The notes beneath the pieces were generated by a model. The model was not told the DNA's origin. It was given only the letters and a program-made list of their open reading frames with translations, and ran no database searches. This document shows positions 17,074 through 27,189 of a stretch of 55,984 bases of DNA, in pieces; the first letter of the stretch is position 1; the number at the start of each line of letters is the position of its first letter. Source of the stretch: an uncultured cyanobacterium (lineage in GTDB: Bacteria; Cyanobacteriota; Cyanobacteriia; PCC-6307; Cyanobiaceae). The stretch covers positions 1-55,984 of the forward strand of contig CAIXBB010000011.1 in assembly GCA_903917565.1 (NCBI GenBank). Direction: 5' to 3'. The translations under genes were made by a program, and so were the position numbers.

Positions 17074-18458
17074 GCCTGGGGGAACTGCGTGCGCTTCTGG
17101 CCGATGGCGTGCCGCCGGGGCGGGGGGATGAGGACAGCGTCAGGCGCCAGTGGTGGGCCGCCTTGGCCACCGTGCAGGCGGATCTGCTCGGGGCCGCCCC
17201 TCCCCAACCCGGCGTCTGGCTGGCGGCCCCCTTGCCGGCCCTCTACGAGCCCTCTCTGCTGGAGTGGCTCGACGGCTGGGTCTGGACACCGGTGGAGGTG
17301 GGCAACCTGATGCCATCGGGGCTGCCGCTGCTGCCCGGACTGGCGCCCCCCCAGGGAACCGCCCCCCGGGGAACGGCCGGACGGCCGGGGGGCTTCCGGC
17401 GCCTCAGCCTGCGAGAGGACGACGGCACCGATCCGCTGCTGGTGCTGATCACTCCGGTGCTGCAGGTGGCCCTGGCCCTCGATGGCCCCCCGCAGGCACG
17501 CCGGCTGGTGGTGCGCTTCGAGGCCTCCATCCTGTCGGCCGCCCTGGAACTGCTCGATCGCCGCCTGGCCCAGGACGATCCCGCTGCGGGCCTCGGGCTG
17601 CGCCGCAGGCTGCTGCTGCTTGGCCCGCTCAGCAACGCGCCCGATCCAGGCAGCCGCTTCTGGCCCCTGCTGGCCCAGCGGCTGGCCTCCATGGCCCCCA
17701 GCGTCACCCTGCAACCGCTCGTCCACGGGGAGAAACGAACCGAGGGCACCGACGCGGTGAGCAGTGAACTGGCCCTGCTCGAGGCCCTCACCCATGAGGT
17801 GCGCACCCCGCTGGCCACGATCCGCACCCTGATCCGCTCCCTGCTGCGCCGCACCGACCTGCCGGCAGTGGTGCGCCAGCGGCTGGAACAGATCGACGGG
17901 GAGTGCAGCGAGCAGATCGACCGCTTCGGGCTCATCTTCCTGGCGGCGGAACTGCAGCGTCAGCCCGGCAGTGGCCAGCCCCTGAGCGAGAGCGAACTGG
18001 CCCGGACGGACCTGAGCCGGCTCCTCCATCAGCTGGAGCCGCTCTGGCAACGCCAGCTGGAGCGGCGGGACCTCAAGCTGGTGCTCGAGATCACCCCCGA
18101 CCTGCCGCCGGTGATGAGCGACCCAAGCCGGCTGGAAACCATGCTCGGTGGGCTGATGGACCGGTTCAGCCGCAGCCTGCCCAGCGGCAGCGAGGTGCGG
18201 TTGCGGCTGCTGCCGGCGGGGTCGCGGTTGAAGTTGCAGCTCAGCAGCGATGACCCCGAGAGCCGCGAGGCCGATGGGCTGGCGGCCGCCGTGCCCACCC
18301 CCGTGGGGCCGGTGCTCAGCTGGAACCCGGAGACCGGCAGCCTGCAACTCAGCCGCCAGGCCACCCAGAGGCTCTTCCACCGCCTGGGGGGCCGGCTCAC
18401 CGAGCGGGGCGGGAGCAACCTGACCGTGTTCTTCCCGGCTGCCGAGCGCAGCGGCTGA
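17064..18458 (+). CDS. Sensor histidine kinase with a degenerate ATP-binding domain
   Basis: The protein has 464 residues. Residues 1-225 are a cytoplasmic region of unknown type without membrane helices. A good dimerisation/phosphoacceptor segment follows, with His244 in LTHEVRTPLATIRTLI. The C-terminal domain has the overall length of HATPase_c but lacks recognisable N, G1 and G2 boxes: where an N box is expected the sequence reads MLGGLMDRFSRSLPSG. ATG 17064 lies inside rodA, so translation is probably coupled. It may be a pseudokinase or a phosphotransfer partner. No response regulator is adjacent. Confidence 0.75.
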   Translation: MVVSLGELRALLADGVPPGRGDEDSVRRQWWAALATVQADLLGAAPPQPGVWLAAPLPALYEPSLLEWLDGWVWTPVEVGNLMPSGLPLLPGLAPPQGTAPRGTAGRPGGFRRLSLREDDGTDPLLVLITPVLQVALALDGPPQARRLVVRFEASILSAALELLDRRLAQDDPAAGLGLRRRLLLLGPLSNAPDPGSRFWPLLAQRLASMAPSVTLQPLVHGEKRTEGTDAVSSELALLEALTHEVRTPLATIRTLIRSLLRRTDLPAVVRQRLEQIDGECSEQIDRFGLIFLAAELQRQPGSGQPLSESELARTDLSRLLHQLEPLWQRQLERRDLKLVLEITPDLPPVMSDPSRLETMLGGLMDRFSRSLPSGSEVRLRLLPAGSRLKLQLSSDDPESREADGLAAAVPTPVGPVLSWNPETGSLQLSRQATQRLFHRLGGRLTERGGSNLTVFFPAAERSG

Positions 18459-18559
18459 AGCGGGATGCAGGGTTTGTTGACGGGTGTGAAGAGTCCGCAG
18501 CGGGCCCATGGAAGGCGAAATTCACGGTGCTAGTTTCCGCCTGAAACGGTCTGCAAGTC

Positions 18560-18991
18560 ATGCCTGATACGGCCCTCCACGGTCAACTTCCGAAGTCCAT
18601 CGGCAGCACCGGTGGCTTGCTGAACTCGGCCGAAACCGAGGAGAAATACGCCATCACCTGGAGCAGCACCAAGGCCCAGGCGTTCGAACTCCCCACCGGC
18701 GGTGCCGCGGAGATGAACGAGGGCGACAACCTCATGTACTTCGCCCGCAAGGAGCAGTGCCTGGCCCTGGGCACCCAGCTGCGCACCAAGTTCAAGCCCC
18801 GGATCGAGGACTACAAGATCTACCGGATCTACCCAGGCGGCGACACCGAATTCCTCCACCCCAAGGACGGCGTCTTCCCCGAGAAGGTCAACGAAGGCCG
18901 GGCCATGGTGGGGCACACCCCCCGCAGCATCGGCGCCAACCCCAACCCCGCCAGCCTCAAGTTCAGCGGCAAGGCCACCCACGAAGCCTGA
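18560..18991 (+). CDS. psaD: Photosystem I reaction centre subunit II (PsaD)
   Basis: This is the stromal-side (cytoplasmic) subunit of photosystem I that docks ferredoxin. The 143 residues match PsaD throughout: [19 protein letters not shown], the segment [32 protein letters not shown], and [15 protein letters not shown] near the C-terminus. The gene has about 100 nt of leader with no assignable light-responsive element. A strong terminator separates it from trpE; the psaD-trpE order is also found in Synechocystis. Confidence 0.98.
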   Translation: MPDTALHGQLPKSIGSTGGLLNSAETEEKYAITWSSTKAQAFELPTGGAAEMNEGDNLMYFARKEQCLALGTQLRTKFKPRIEDYKIYRIYPGGDTEFLHPKDGVFPEKVNEGRAMVGHTPRSIGANPNPASLKFSGKATHEA

Positions 18992-19018
18992 GCCCCACCC
19001 GGCCAGCACCTATAACGG

Positions 19019-19043
19019 CGGGGCCGAGAGCCCCGTTTTTTTT
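19019..19043 (+). terminator. Rho-independent terminator after psaD
   Basis: CGGGGC pairs with GCCCCG around a CGAGA loop, followed directly by eight T residues, 27 nt after the psaD stop and 17 nt before trpE. It should insulate the highly expressed psaD from the biosynthetic genes downstream. Confidence 0.92.
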
Positions 19044-19060
19044 GCCTGCCTGTCGCCGTG

Positions 19061-20626
19061 ATGCCCGGTTCTGATCGCAGCGCCTTCCTCGACCGGATCG
19101 CCGGTGGGGAAGCAGGTGCTGACTTGGCCGTCAATCTGCTGCCCCTCTGGAAGCGCTGGCCCGCCGACCTGGAGACCCCCCTGACCACCTGGCTGAAGGT
19201 GGGGGCGCTCAGCAGCCATGGCGTGCTGCTGGAATCGGTGGAGGGAGGCGAGCAGCTGGGCCGCTGGAGTTTCGTCGTCAGCGACCCGCTCTGGACCCTC
19301 ACCTGCCGCGGAGACCGGGGCGAGAGGTGCTGGCGGGATGGCCGCAGCGAACACCTCCAGGGCAACCCCTTCGCCCTGCTGCGGGACGCCCTGGCACCGC
19401 TGCGTCCCGGCCCCGTGGAGGGCCTGCCGAAGGTGGCCCAGCTGTTCGGCTTCTGGGGCTATGAGTTGATCCAGTGGATCGAGCCCAGCGTGCCGGTGCA
19501 CGGGGCCGCCGAGGGGGCCCCACCCGACGGCTGCTGGATGCTGGCCGACAGCCTGCTGGTGTTCGACCAGGTGAAGCGCCAGATCACGGCGGTGGCCTAC
19601 GTGGATCTCTCGGGCGGGGCCGATCCCGGCGAGGCCTACGACCGGGCGGCGGCGCGCATCGAGGCCCTCGAAGCCCGCATGCATGCGCCCTTGCCCGGCC
19701 ATGTGAAGCCCCTGGCCTGGCACGAGGCGAGCGGCGCCGAGCTGACCACCCTCAGCAACCGCAGCCAGGCCGACTTCGAAGCCGCCGTGGCGGTGGCCTC
19801 CGAGCACATCGCCGCGGGCGACGTGTTCCAGCTGGTGCTCAGCCAGCGGCTGGAAGCCAGGGTGACCCACGATCCCTTCGATCTCTACCGCAGCCTGCGG
19901 ATGGTGAATCCCTCGCCCTACATGGCGTTCTTCAACTTCGGCGACTGGCATCTGATCGGCTCCAGCCCCGAGGTGATGGTGAAGGCAGAGCCCTGCGCCG
20001 AAGGGGTGAAGGCCTCCCTGCGACCCATCGCCGGCACCCGCCCCCGCGGAGAGGATGCCCGGCGGGATGCGGCCCTGGCCCAGGAGCTGCTGGCCGATCC
20101 GAAGGAGCGGGCGGAGCACGTGATGCTGGTCGACCTGGGCCGCAACGACCTCGGCCGGGTCTGCAGAGCCGGCACGGTGAGGGTCACCGAGCTGATGGTG
20201 ATCGAGAAGTACTCCCACGTGATGCACATCGTCAGCGAGGTGGAGGGGCTGCTGACCGAGGATCACGACATCTGGGACCTGCTGATGGCGTCCTTCCCGG
20301 CCGGCACCGTCAGCGGAGCCCCCAAGATCCGTGCGATGCAGCTGATCCATAGCCTCGAACCGGATGCCCGCGGGGCGTACTCGGGGGTCTACGGGGCCGT
20401 GGATCTCTCCGGCGCGCTCAACACGGCCATCACGATCCGCACCATGGTGGTGCTGCCCCACCCTGACGGCGGCTGGCGGGTGCAGGTCCAGGCCGGGGCC
20501 GGGATCGTGGCCGATTCCCGCCCGGAAGCGGAGTACCAGGAAACCCGCAACAAGGCACGCGGGATGCTCAAGGCCCTCGCCTGCCTGGAGCCGGCCATCG
20601 CCGATGCCGCCGACGCCATCCCATGA
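19061..20626 (+). CDS. trpE: Anthranilate synthase component I
   Basis: This is the chorismate-to-anthranilate subunit of tryptophan synthesis. About 521 residues include an N-terminal regulatory domain with a probable tryptophan-binding LLESVEGGEQLGRWSF segment, and the chorismate-binding domain with QLVLSQRLEARV, SPEVMVK, PIAGTRPRG, DLGRNDLGRVC and FPAGTVSGAPKIRAMQ. A GTG at 19058 directly precedes the chosen ATG 19061. No component II (trpG) is adjacent. The gene overlaps gshA by 4 nt (ATGA). Confidence 0.95.
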   Translation: MPGSDRSAFLDRIAGGEAGADLAVNLLPLWKRWPADLETPLTTWLKVGALSSHGVLLESVEGGEQLGRWSFVVSDPLWTLTCRGDRGERCWRDGRSEHLQGNPFALLRDALAPLRPGPVEGLPKVAQLFGFWGYELIQWIEPSVPVHGAAEGAPPDGCWMLADSLLVFDQVKRQITAVAYVDLSGGADPGEAYDRAAARIEALEARMHAPLPGHVKPLAWHEASGAELTTLSNRSQADFEAAVAVASEHIAAGDVFQLVLSQRLEARVTHDPFDLYRSLRMVNPSPYMAFFNFGDWHLIGSSPEVMVKAEPCAEGVKASLRPIAGTRPRGEDARRDAALAQELLADPKERAEHVMLVDLGRNDLGRVCRAGTVRVTELMVIEKYSHVMHIVSEVEGLLTEDHDIWDLLMASFPAGTVSGAPKIRAMQLIHSLEPDARGAYSGVYGAVDLSGALNTAITIRTMVVLPHPDGGWRVQVQAGAGIVADSRPEAEYQETRNKARGMLKALACLEPAIADAADAIP

Positions 20627-21786
20627 GCCTCCCCCTGCTGCTCAAGGGCTTCGAAGTGGAGATGTACACCGGCCGGGCCGATGGCACGGTGGTGGGCTGC
20701 TCGGCCGAAGCGGCCGCCGCCCTGGCGGGCTTCATGACCGAACCGGACCACCGCAACCTCGAGTACGTCACCCCGCCCGAGGCCTCCTACGCCACCCAGC
20801 TGGAGCTGCTGCTCGAACCGCGCCGTCGGCTGCGCCGCTGGCTCCAGCCCCGCCAACTGACCCTGCTCCCGGGCAGCACCCTGAGCCTGGGGGACAGCAG
20901 CCGTTTCGAGCGCTCCGACCCCAGCAACCCCTACCACGACTACATCGAGACCACCTACGGCACCCGGGTCGTGACCGCCAGCGTCCACATCAACCTGGGC
21001 CTGACGGCCATGGACTCCCTCTTCGCCGGCCTGCGCCTGCTGCGCTGCGAAGCGTCGCTGCTGCTGGCCCTGAGTGCCAGCTCCCCCTTCCTGGACGGGG
21101 TGGCCACCGGAGCCCACTCCCAGCGCTGGCTGCAGTTTCCGATCACGCCGCCCCAGGTGCCCCTGTTTCGCGACCATGCCCATTACATCCACTGGATGGA
21201 GCAGCAACTGGCCACCGGGGCGATGCGCAACGTGCGTCACCTGTGGGCATCGGTGCGACCCAATGGCGACGACCGTCCCCATGGCCTCAACCGCCTGGAG
21301 ATCCGCATCTGCGACCTGATCGACGACCCCCTGCTGCTGCTGGCGGTCACCGCCTTCACGGAACTTCGTCTGCAGCAGTTGCTGCGGGATCCCCACGGCC
21401 AGGATCCCCTTGCGGCGAGCCGACTCGACGCCGGCGAGCTCGAAGCCATTGCCGATGCCAATGACAGGGCGGTGGCCCGCTCCAGCCTCGAGGCCCAGCT
21501 GGTGCACTGGCGCACCGGCCAGACGGTCGAGGCCCGCGCCTGGATCGCCGCCGAACTGGAGACCATGGCACCGCTGGCGGCCGACCTGGGGCTGGAGCGC
21601 TGGCTGGCCCCGCTCCACGACCTGCTCGCCACGGGCAACCAGGCGATGCGTTGGCTCGCCCGTGAACAGCGCGGCGAAAGCATCGGTGCCATCATCGGCA
21701 GCGACGCCGTGGCTCTCGAGACACGGGAGAAGGCGCTGGACGCATGGCTGGCGACAGAAGCCGCCCAGGTTCCTGGAGGATCATGA
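20623..21786 (+). CDS. gshA: Glutamate-cysteine ligase, cyanobacterial type
   Basis: This enzyme makes gamma-glutamylcysteine, the first step to glutathione. The 387 residues match the cyanobacterial GCS2-like family: [51 protein letters not shown], and [10 protein letters not shown] near the active site. Both ends overlap neighbours by 4 nt (trpE before, ppc after), so the three genes are very likely co-translated. gshB is not in this window. Confidence 0.92.
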   Translation: MSLPLLLKGFEVEMYTGRADGTVVGCSAEAAAALAGFMTEPDHRNLEYVTPPEASYATQLELLLEPRRRLRRWLQPRQLTLLPGSTLSLGDSSRFERSDPSNPYHDYIETTYGTRVVTASVHINLGLTAMDSLFAGLRLLRCEASLLLALSASSPFLDGVATGAHSQRWLQFPITPPQVPLFRDHAHYIHWMEQQLATGAMRNVRHLWASVRPNGDDRPHGLNRLEIRICDLIDDPLLLLAVTAFTELRLQQLLRDPHGQDPLAASRLDAGELEAIADANDRAVARSSLEAQLVHWRTGQTVEARAWIAAELETMAPLAADLGLERWLAPLHDLLATGNQAMRWLAREQRGESIGAIIGSDAVALETREKALDAWLATEAAQVPGGS

Positions 21787-24700
21787 ACAGCACCCCCGCG
21801 CCCACGGCCCCCATGCGGCTCCACCTGACCGAGCCTTCGGTCGTTCCCGCCGAGGCCTCGCCCGGGGTGATCCGGCTGCTCACCGAGCGGCTGGAACTGG
21901 TGGAGGATCTGTGGCAGACGGTCCTGCGCAGCGAATGCCCCCCCGAACAGGTGGAGCGCCTGCTGCGGCTCAAGGAACTGAGCGGTCCGGTGGCGCCGGG
22001 GCTCGATCCGGAGGCCTCCTCCTCCGTCGACACTGACGGCATCGTGGCCCTGATCAAGGCGATGGATCTGGCCGAGGGCATCGCCGCGGCCCGGGCCTTT
22101 TCCCTGTACTTCCAGCTCGTCAACATCCTCGAGCAGCACATCGAGGAAGACAGCTACCTCGAGAGCATCAAACGGGTCCCCACCCCCGCCAGCAACGACC
22201 CCTTCCTGCCTGCCCTGGCCAGCCAGAGCGACCCGGCCACCTTTCGCCAGCTGTTCGAGCGCCTGCGGGCCCTGAACGTGCCGCCGGGCCAGCTGGAGAA
22301 CCTGCTGCGGGAGCTCGACATCCGGCTGGTGTTCACCGCCCACCCCACCGAGATCGTGCGCCACACCGTGCGGCACAAGCAGAGGCGTGTGGCGGCCCTG
22401 ATCCAGAAGCTGCAGGTGAACGGCCAGGGCAATCCGGACGACAACGACCGGCTGCGCCAGCAGCTGGAGGAGGAGATCCGGCTGTGGTGGCGCACCGATG
22501 AGCTGCACCAGTTCAAGCCGTCGGTGATCGACGAGGTGGACTACGCCCTGCACTACTTCCAGCAGGTCCTCTTCGACGCCCTGCCCCAGCTGCGCCAGCG
22601 CATCCGCGCCGCCCTGGCGGCCAGCTATCCCGACGTGCAGCCCCCCCGGGACGCCTTCTGCACCTTCGGCTCGTGGGTGGGCTCCGACCGTGACGGCAAC
22701 CCCTCGGTGACGCCGGATGTGACCTGGCGCACGGCCTGCTTCCAGCGGCAGTTGATGCTCGCCCGCTACATCCAGGCGGTGTCCATCCTGCGCGACCAGC
22801 TCAGCATCTCGATGCAGTGGAGCCAGGTGAGCGCCGCCCTGCTCGAATCCCTGGAGATGGACCGGCTGCGCTTCCCCGAGATCTACGAGGAACGGGCCGC
22901 CCGCTACCGGCTCGAGCCCTACCGGCTCAAGCTGAGCTACACCCTCGAGCGGCTGCGGCTCACCCAGCAGCGCAACCAGCAGCTGGCTGAAGCAGGCTGG
23001 GAATCCCCCTGCGACGGCTCCTCCGGCCACGAAGCCGGCCTCAGCAGCCTGATGGAGCCGGCCCCACCCCAGGAGCTGCATTACGCCTCTGTGGAAGAAT
23101 TCCGCACCGACCTGGAGCTGATCAAGGAGAGCCTCGATGCCACCGGCCTGAGCTGTGAAGCCCTGCAGGACCTGCTCAGCCAGGTGCACATCTTCGCCTT
23201 CTCCCTGGCCAGCCTCGACATCCGCCAGGAGAGCACCCGCCACAGCGACGCCATCGACGAACTCAGCCGTTACCTGCTGTTGCCGGTGCCCTACGGGGAG
23301 CTGAACGAGGAGCAACGGGTGGAGTGGCTGCTGAACGAGCTCAAGACCCGCCGCCCGCTGCTGCCGCCGGCGGCCCGCTGGAGCGCCCCCACGGCCGAGA
23401 CCTTCGCCGTGTTCCGGATGCTGCAACGGCTGCAGCAGGAATTCGGCCAGCGCATCTGCCGCACTTACGTGATCTCCATGAGTCACACGGTGTCCGACCT
23501 GCTGGAGGTGGTGCTGCTGGCCAAGGAGGCGGGGCTGGTGGATCCGATGGCCCAGAAATCGGCCCTGCTGGTGATCCCCCTGTTCGAGACGGTGGAAGAC
23601 CTGCAGGGGGCCCCGGCCGTGATGGGGCGCCTGTTCGCCGACCCCTTCTACCGCCAGCTGCTGATCAGCAACAGCGATGGCGAGCAGCCCCTCCAGGAGG
23701 TGATGCTGGGCTATTCCGACAGCAACAAGGATTCCGGCTTCCTCTCCAGCAACTGGGAGATCCACCGGGCCCAGATCGCGCTCCAGTCTCTCGCCGATGC
23801 CCACGATGTCGCCCTGCGCATCTTCCACGGCCGCGGCGGCTCGGTGGGGCGGGGCGGCGGGCCCGCCTACCAGGCGATCCTGGCCCAGCCCAGCGGCACC
23901 CTCAAAGGACGCATCAAGATCACCGAGCAGGGGGAGGTGCTGGCCTCCAAGTACTCCTTGCCCGAACTGGCCCTCTACAACCTCGAGACGGTCACCACCG
24001 CCGTGCTGCAGAACAGCATGGTGAGCACCCCGGTGGACGACACCCCCACCTGGAATGTGCTGATGGAGCGGCTCGCGGCCCGCTCCCGCGACCACTACCG
24101 GGCCCTGGTGCACGACAATCCCGACCTGGTGGCCTTCTTCCAGCAGGTGACGCCGATCGAGGAGATCAGCAAGCTGCAGATCTCCAGCCGGCCGGCCCGG
24201 CGCAAGAGCGGCGCCAAGGACCTCTCCAGCCTGCGGGCCATCCCGTGGGTGTTCGGCTGGACCCAGAGCCGCTTCCTGCTGCCCAGCTGGTACGGGGTTG
24301 GCACGGCCCTGCAGGCCGAACTCGATGCCGATGGGGAGCAGATGGAACTGCTGCAACTGCTCTACCAGCGCTGGCCGTTCTTCCGCATGCTGATCTCCAA
24401 GGTGGAGATGACCCTCTCCAAGGTCGACCTGGAGCTGGCCGGCCACTACGTCACCTCCCTGGGCCGTCCCGAGAACAAGGAGGTCTTTGAGCAGATCTTC
24501 GCGTCGATCGCCAGCGAGTTCGCCCTCACCCACGCCCTGGTGCTGCGCATCAGCAACCACAGCAGGCTCCTCGACGGTGACCCCGCCCTGCAGCTGTCGG
24601 TCGACCTGCGCAACCGCACGATCATTCCCCTGGGCTACCTGCAGGTGGCGCTGCTGCGGCGGTTGCGGGAGCAGAAACGGCAACCACCGATGAGCGAGGG

Positions 24701-24818
24701 GCCGAGTGAAGGGCCCGGCGGCGGCGGTGACGGCCGCACCTACAGCCGCAGCGAACTGTTGCGCGGCGCCCTGCTTACCATCAATGGCATCGCCGCAGGC
24801 ATGCGCAACACGGGCTGA
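21783..24818 (+). CDS. ppc: Phosphoenolpyruvate carboxylase
   Basis: This enzyme fixes bicarbonate onto PEP to give oxaloacetate, the main anaplerotic reaction of cyanobacteria. The 1011 residues include the catalytic motifs [17 protein letters not shown], the segment [41 protein letters not shown] and the C-terminal MRNTG tail. ATG 21783 overlaps the gshA stop. The family is often feedback-inhibited by aspartate or malate; regulation is not visible here. Confidence 0.97.
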   Translation: MNSTPAPTAPMRLHLTEPSVVPAEASPGVIRLLTERLELVEDLWQTVLRSECPPEQVERLLRLKELSGPVAPGLDPEASSSVDTDGIVALIKAMDLAEGIAAARAFSLYFQLVNILEQHIEEDSYLESIKRVPTPASNDPFLPALASQSDPATFRQLFERLRALNVPPGQLENLLRELDIRLVFTAHPTEIVRHTVRHKQRRVAALIQKLQVNGQGNPDDNDRLRQQLEEEIRLWWRTDELHQFKPSVIDEVDYALHYFQQVLFDALPQLRQRIRAALAASYPDVQPPRDAFCTFGSWVGSDRDGNPSVTPDVTWRTACFQRQLMLARYIQAVSILRDQLSISMQWSQVSAALLESLEMDRLRFPEIYEERAARYRLEPYRLKLSYTLERLRLTQQRNQQLAEAGWESPCDGSSGHEAGLSSLMEPAPPQELHYASVEEFRTDLELIKESLDATGLSCEALQDLLSQVHIFAFSLASLDIRQESTRHSDAIDELSRYLLLPVPYGELNEEQRVEWLLNELKTRRPLLPPAARWSAPTAETFAVFRMLQRLQQEFGQRICRTYVISMSHTVSDLLEVVLLAKEAGLVDPMAQKSALLVIPLFETVEDLQGAPAVMGRLFADPFYRQLLISNSDGEQPLQEVMLGYSDSNKDSGFLSSNWEIHRAQIALQSLADAHDVALRIFHGRGGSVGRGGGPAYQAILAQPSGTLKGRIKITEQGEVLASKYSLPELALYNLETVTTAVLQNSMVSTPVDDTPTWNVLMERLAARSRDHYRALVHDNPDLVAFFQQVTPIEEISKLQISSRPARRKSGAKDLSSLRAIPWVFGWTQSRFLLPSWYGVGTALQAELDADGEQMELLQLLYQRWPFFRMLISKVEMTLSKVDLELAGHYVTSLGRPENKEVFEQIFASIASEFALTHALVLRISNHSRLLDGDPALQLSVDLRNRTIIPLGYLQVALLRRLREQKRQPPMSEGPSEGPGGGGDGRTYSRSELLRGALLTINGIAAGMRNTG

Positions 24819-24834
24819 TTCCCTGAACTCTCTG

Positions 24835-25314
24835 TTGATCCCCTTCCGCAGCCAGCCCCCGACCACTCGCCTGCGGGAGGGCTACGCCCTGCTGCACCAG
24901 CACGACCCCGAACCGGCCGGCCTCAACCGCCTGCTGGAGGCCTGCGGCGATTCCCCCCGCACCCCGGAACGCTGGGAGCGGGTGCTGGCTCGCAGCGCCT
25001 GGCATCTGGTGGTGCTCAACCCCGGCGGCCAGATGGTGGGCTTCGTGCGCGCCACCAGCGATCTGGCCCTCAACGCCAACCTCTGGGACCTGGTGGCCGA
25101 TCCGGCCGACCCTTGCCGGGACGAGCTGATCGGAGCCCTGGTGCAGGCCGCCCTGGCCCGCCTGCGGCGGGAGCTGAGCGGCTGCAGCATCTCGCTCTCC
25201 GCCCCGCCGGAGGCCCTGAACGCCCTCGCCCGGGCGGGGTTCGTGGTGGATCCCGGCGGCATCCGGGCCATGGGCCTGAACCTTCGGACCGACGGAACTG
25301 AAAGACGGGGCTGA
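24835..25314 (+). CDS. GNAT-like N-acetyltransferase
   Basis: This protein of about 159 residues probably starts at TTG 24835, 16 nt after ppc. No ATG is available after the ppc stop until the middle of the domain. The GNAT-like fold shows WHLVVLNPGGQMVGFVRATSD (strands 2-4), LNANLWDLVADPADPCRDELIGALVQAAL in place of the acetyl-CoA loop and helix, and LNALARAGFVVDPGGIRAMGL at the end. The pantetheine-binding Q/RxxGxG/A is poorly conserved. The substrate is unknown. The stop abuts the convergent tRNA-Arg. Confidence 0.7.
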   Translation: MIPFRSQPPTTRLREGYALLHQHDPEPAGLNRLLEACGDSPRTPERWERVLARSAWHLVVLNPGGQMVGFVRATSDLALNANLWDLVADPADPCRDELIGALVQAALARLRRELSGCSISLSAPPEALNALARAGFVVDPGGIRAMGLNLRTDGTERRG

Positions 25315-25388
25315 CGAGCATGGAGGGACTCGAACCCCCGACATTCAGAACCGGAATCTGACGCTCTATCCAACTGAGCTACATGCCC
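25315..25388 (-). tRNA. trnR: tRNA-Arg (anticodon CCG)
   Basis: The minus strand forms a full cloverleaf. The acceptor GGGCATG pairs with CATGCTC (one G-U), the D-arm is GCTC/GAGC, the anticodon loop TTCCGGT between TCAGA and TCTGA carries CCG, and the T-arm GGGGG/CCCTC surrounds TTCGAGT. It decodes CGG, common in this GC-rich genome. The discriminator is G73, and no CCA is encoded. Confidence 0.95.
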
Positions 25389-25462
25389 TGCCACGGCGGT
25401 AGGGATCCCACAGGACCTTTTCCTCCGATGGCGGTACCTTAGCGGCTGACCGCCCCAGAACC

Positions 25463-26569
25463 ATCCGGCTGCACCGCCTGGACCTCCGGCATTTCCGCAA
25501 CATCGACGGCCTGCAGCTGACGCTCGAGGCGCCCCGCCTGCTCGTGATCGGCAGCAATGGCCAAGGCAAGTCGAACCTGCTGGAAGGGGTGGAACTGCTC
25601 ACCAGCCTGCGCTCGCACCGCTGCAGCATCGACCGGGATCTGATCGGCCACGGCCACGCCTGGTGCCGCCTCGGCGCCCTCACCGACGAGGCCGACAGCC
25701 TGCAGTTGGAGCTGCGGCGCAGCGGCGGTCGCCAGGCGTTCCGCAACGGCAAACGGCTGGAGCGGCAGATCGACCTGATCGGCCCCCTGCGCTGTGTCGG
25801 CTTCAGCGCCCTCGACCTCGACCTGGTGCGGGGGGAGCCCGCCCTGCGGCGCCAGTGGCTGGACCGGGTGGTGCTGCAGCTCGAGCCCGTCTACGGCGCC
25901 CTGCTGAGCCGCTTTGGACGGCTGCTGCGGCAGCGTAGCCAGCTGCTGCGCAGGGGCCTGGCGGCCGGCCAGCGGCAGGAACTGCTGGATGCCTTCGACC
26001 AGCAGATGGCCCTGGTCGGCGCCCGTCTGCACCGCAGGCGCCAGCGGGCCCTGCGGCGCCTGGAGCCGCTGGCTGCGGCCTGGCAGCAGCGCATCGGCGG
26101 GGCCGCCGAACCCCTCCGGCTCGATTACATCAGCGGCACCCTGGTGGCCGACGCCAGCGACGAGGAGGGACCCTGGCGGGAGGCCCTGGAGGAGCAACTG
26201 CGCCAGCAGCGGCCCCAGGAGGAGCGCCTCGGCCAGTGCCAGGTGGGTCCCCACAGGGACGAGGTGGCCCTGTTGATCGGCGGCCAGGCCGCGCGGCGCT
26301 ACGGCTCCGCCGGTCAGCAGCGCACCCTGGTGCTGGCCTTGAAGCTGGGGGAGCTGGACCTGGTGGGGCAGGTGGTGGGTCAGCCGCCGCTGCTGCTGCT
26401 CGACGACGTGCTGGCCGAGCTCGACCCCGGGCGCCAGCAACTGCTGCTGGAGGCGGTGGGTGACGGCCACCAGTGCCTGGTGAGCGCCACCCATCTGGGG
26501 GCCTTCAGCAACGGCTGGCGGACCCACAGCCAGGTGGTGGAACTTCAGAGCGGCGCCGTGGTGTCGTGA
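25463..26569 (+). CDS. recF: DNA replication and repair protein RecF
   Basis: This is an SMC-like ATPase that loads RecA at single-strand gaps through RecFOR. It has the RecF N-terminus [18 protein letters not shown], Walker [10 protein letters not shown], the signature [17 protein letters not shown] and Walker [18 protein letters not shown]. Odd feature: between the upstream stop at 25400 and the Walker A region there is no ATG, GTG or TTG in frame. The first standard start (GTG 25544) would remove the first beta strand. I placed the start at ATC 25463; CTG 25469 is an alternative, or a sequence error. Confidence 0.85.
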   Translation: MRLHRLDLRHFRNIDGLQLTLEAPRLLVIGSNGQGKSNLLEGVELLTSLRSHRCSIDRDLIGHGHAWCRLGALTDEADSLQLELRRSGGRQAFRNGKRLERQIDLIGPLRCVGFSALDLDLVRGEPALRRQWLDRVVLQLEPVYGALLSRFGRLLRQRSQLLRRGLAAGQRQELLDAFDQQMALVGARLHRRRQRALRRLEPLAAAWQQRIGGAAEPLRLDYISGTLVADASDEEGPWREALEEQLRQQRPQEERLGQCQVGPHRDEVALLIGGQAARRYGSAGQQRTLVLALKLGELDLVGQVVGQPPLLLLDDVLAELDPGRQQLLLEAVGDGHQCLVSATHLGAFSNGWRTHSQVVELQSGAVVS

Positions 26570-26658
26570 GGCCCGATCTCGCAGTTGCCGCAGGCCACCT
26601 GGCGAACCACTGCCCAGCGCTCCCTGCGCGTATGGTGAGATCTGTTTGACCGGATTCG

Positions 26659-27153
26659 ATGAACCAAACCCTTTCCAGCCTGCATCCCAACCCGGGATGG
26701 AAGAAAGCAGCCTCTCCCGCCCACGCCACCCCAAGCCCCGTCTCCGCTCCAGGCGACACCACCGACGCTGTTGGGAAACACTGCATCCTCGAGCTCTACG
26801 ACTGCGATTGCGCAAGACTCGACGACGAAGCTTTCCTCAGGGACACCATCACGACAGCAGCCAAACGTGCTGGTGCCACCCTGCTCAACCTGATCACCCA
26901 CCGCTTCGAACCCCAGGGCGTCACCGGCCTGGCTCTTCTGGCGGAATCCCACATCTCCATCCACACCTGGCCCGAATCGGGCTACGCCGCCGTGGACGTG
27001 TTCACCTGCGGTGACCACACCATGCCCGAGCGGGCCTGCCAGGTGCTGTGGGAGGAGCTGGGGTCCGGCCGGCACAAGCTCACCAGCTTCCGCCGCGAGA
27101 CGCCCGAGGCCCTGATCGACAACCAGAGGGAACCCCACCTGGCTGTCGCCTGA
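26659..27153 (+). CDS. speD: S-adenosylmethionine decarboxylase proenzyme
   Basis: This supplies decarboxylated SAM for spermidine synthesis. The 164 residues contain the prokaryotic SpeD core: [18 protein letters not shown], then [20 protein letters not shown], in which the Ser of ESHIS is the self-cleavage site that becomes the pyruvoyl group, and [12 protein letters not shown]. The first 35 residues are an extra Ser/Pro-rich leader not needed for the fold. It follows recF on the same strand after about 90 nt and is convergent with larE. Confidence 0.95.
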   Translation: MNQTLSSLHPNPGWKKAASPAHATPSPVSAPGDTTDAVGKHCILELYDCDCARLDDEAFLRDTITTAAKRAGATLLNLITHRFEPQGVTGLALLAESHISIHTWPESGYAAVDVFTCGDHTMPERACQVLWEELGSGRHKLTSFRRETPEALIDNQREPHLAVA

Positions 27154-27189
27154 GGGCGGGCCCAGGGGAGGGGGACTCCAGAGTGTCGG

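Noticed and set aside
18477-18536. sigma-70 promoter for psaD (TTGACG ... TAGTTT)
   Set aside because: The two boxes are about 48 nt apart, far from the required 16-18 nt, so they cannot form one promoter.
21237-24866. 1209-codon minus-strand open frame opposite ppc
   Set aside because: A mirror frame of a GC-rich gene, with repetitive Gly/Gln/His composition and no domain. The plus strand is PEP carboxylase.
25428-25442. ATG-GCG-GTA-CCT-TAG mini-frame before recF
   Set aside because: It is out of frame with recF and lacks a ribosome binding site. It could be a mini leader, but nothing supports translation.
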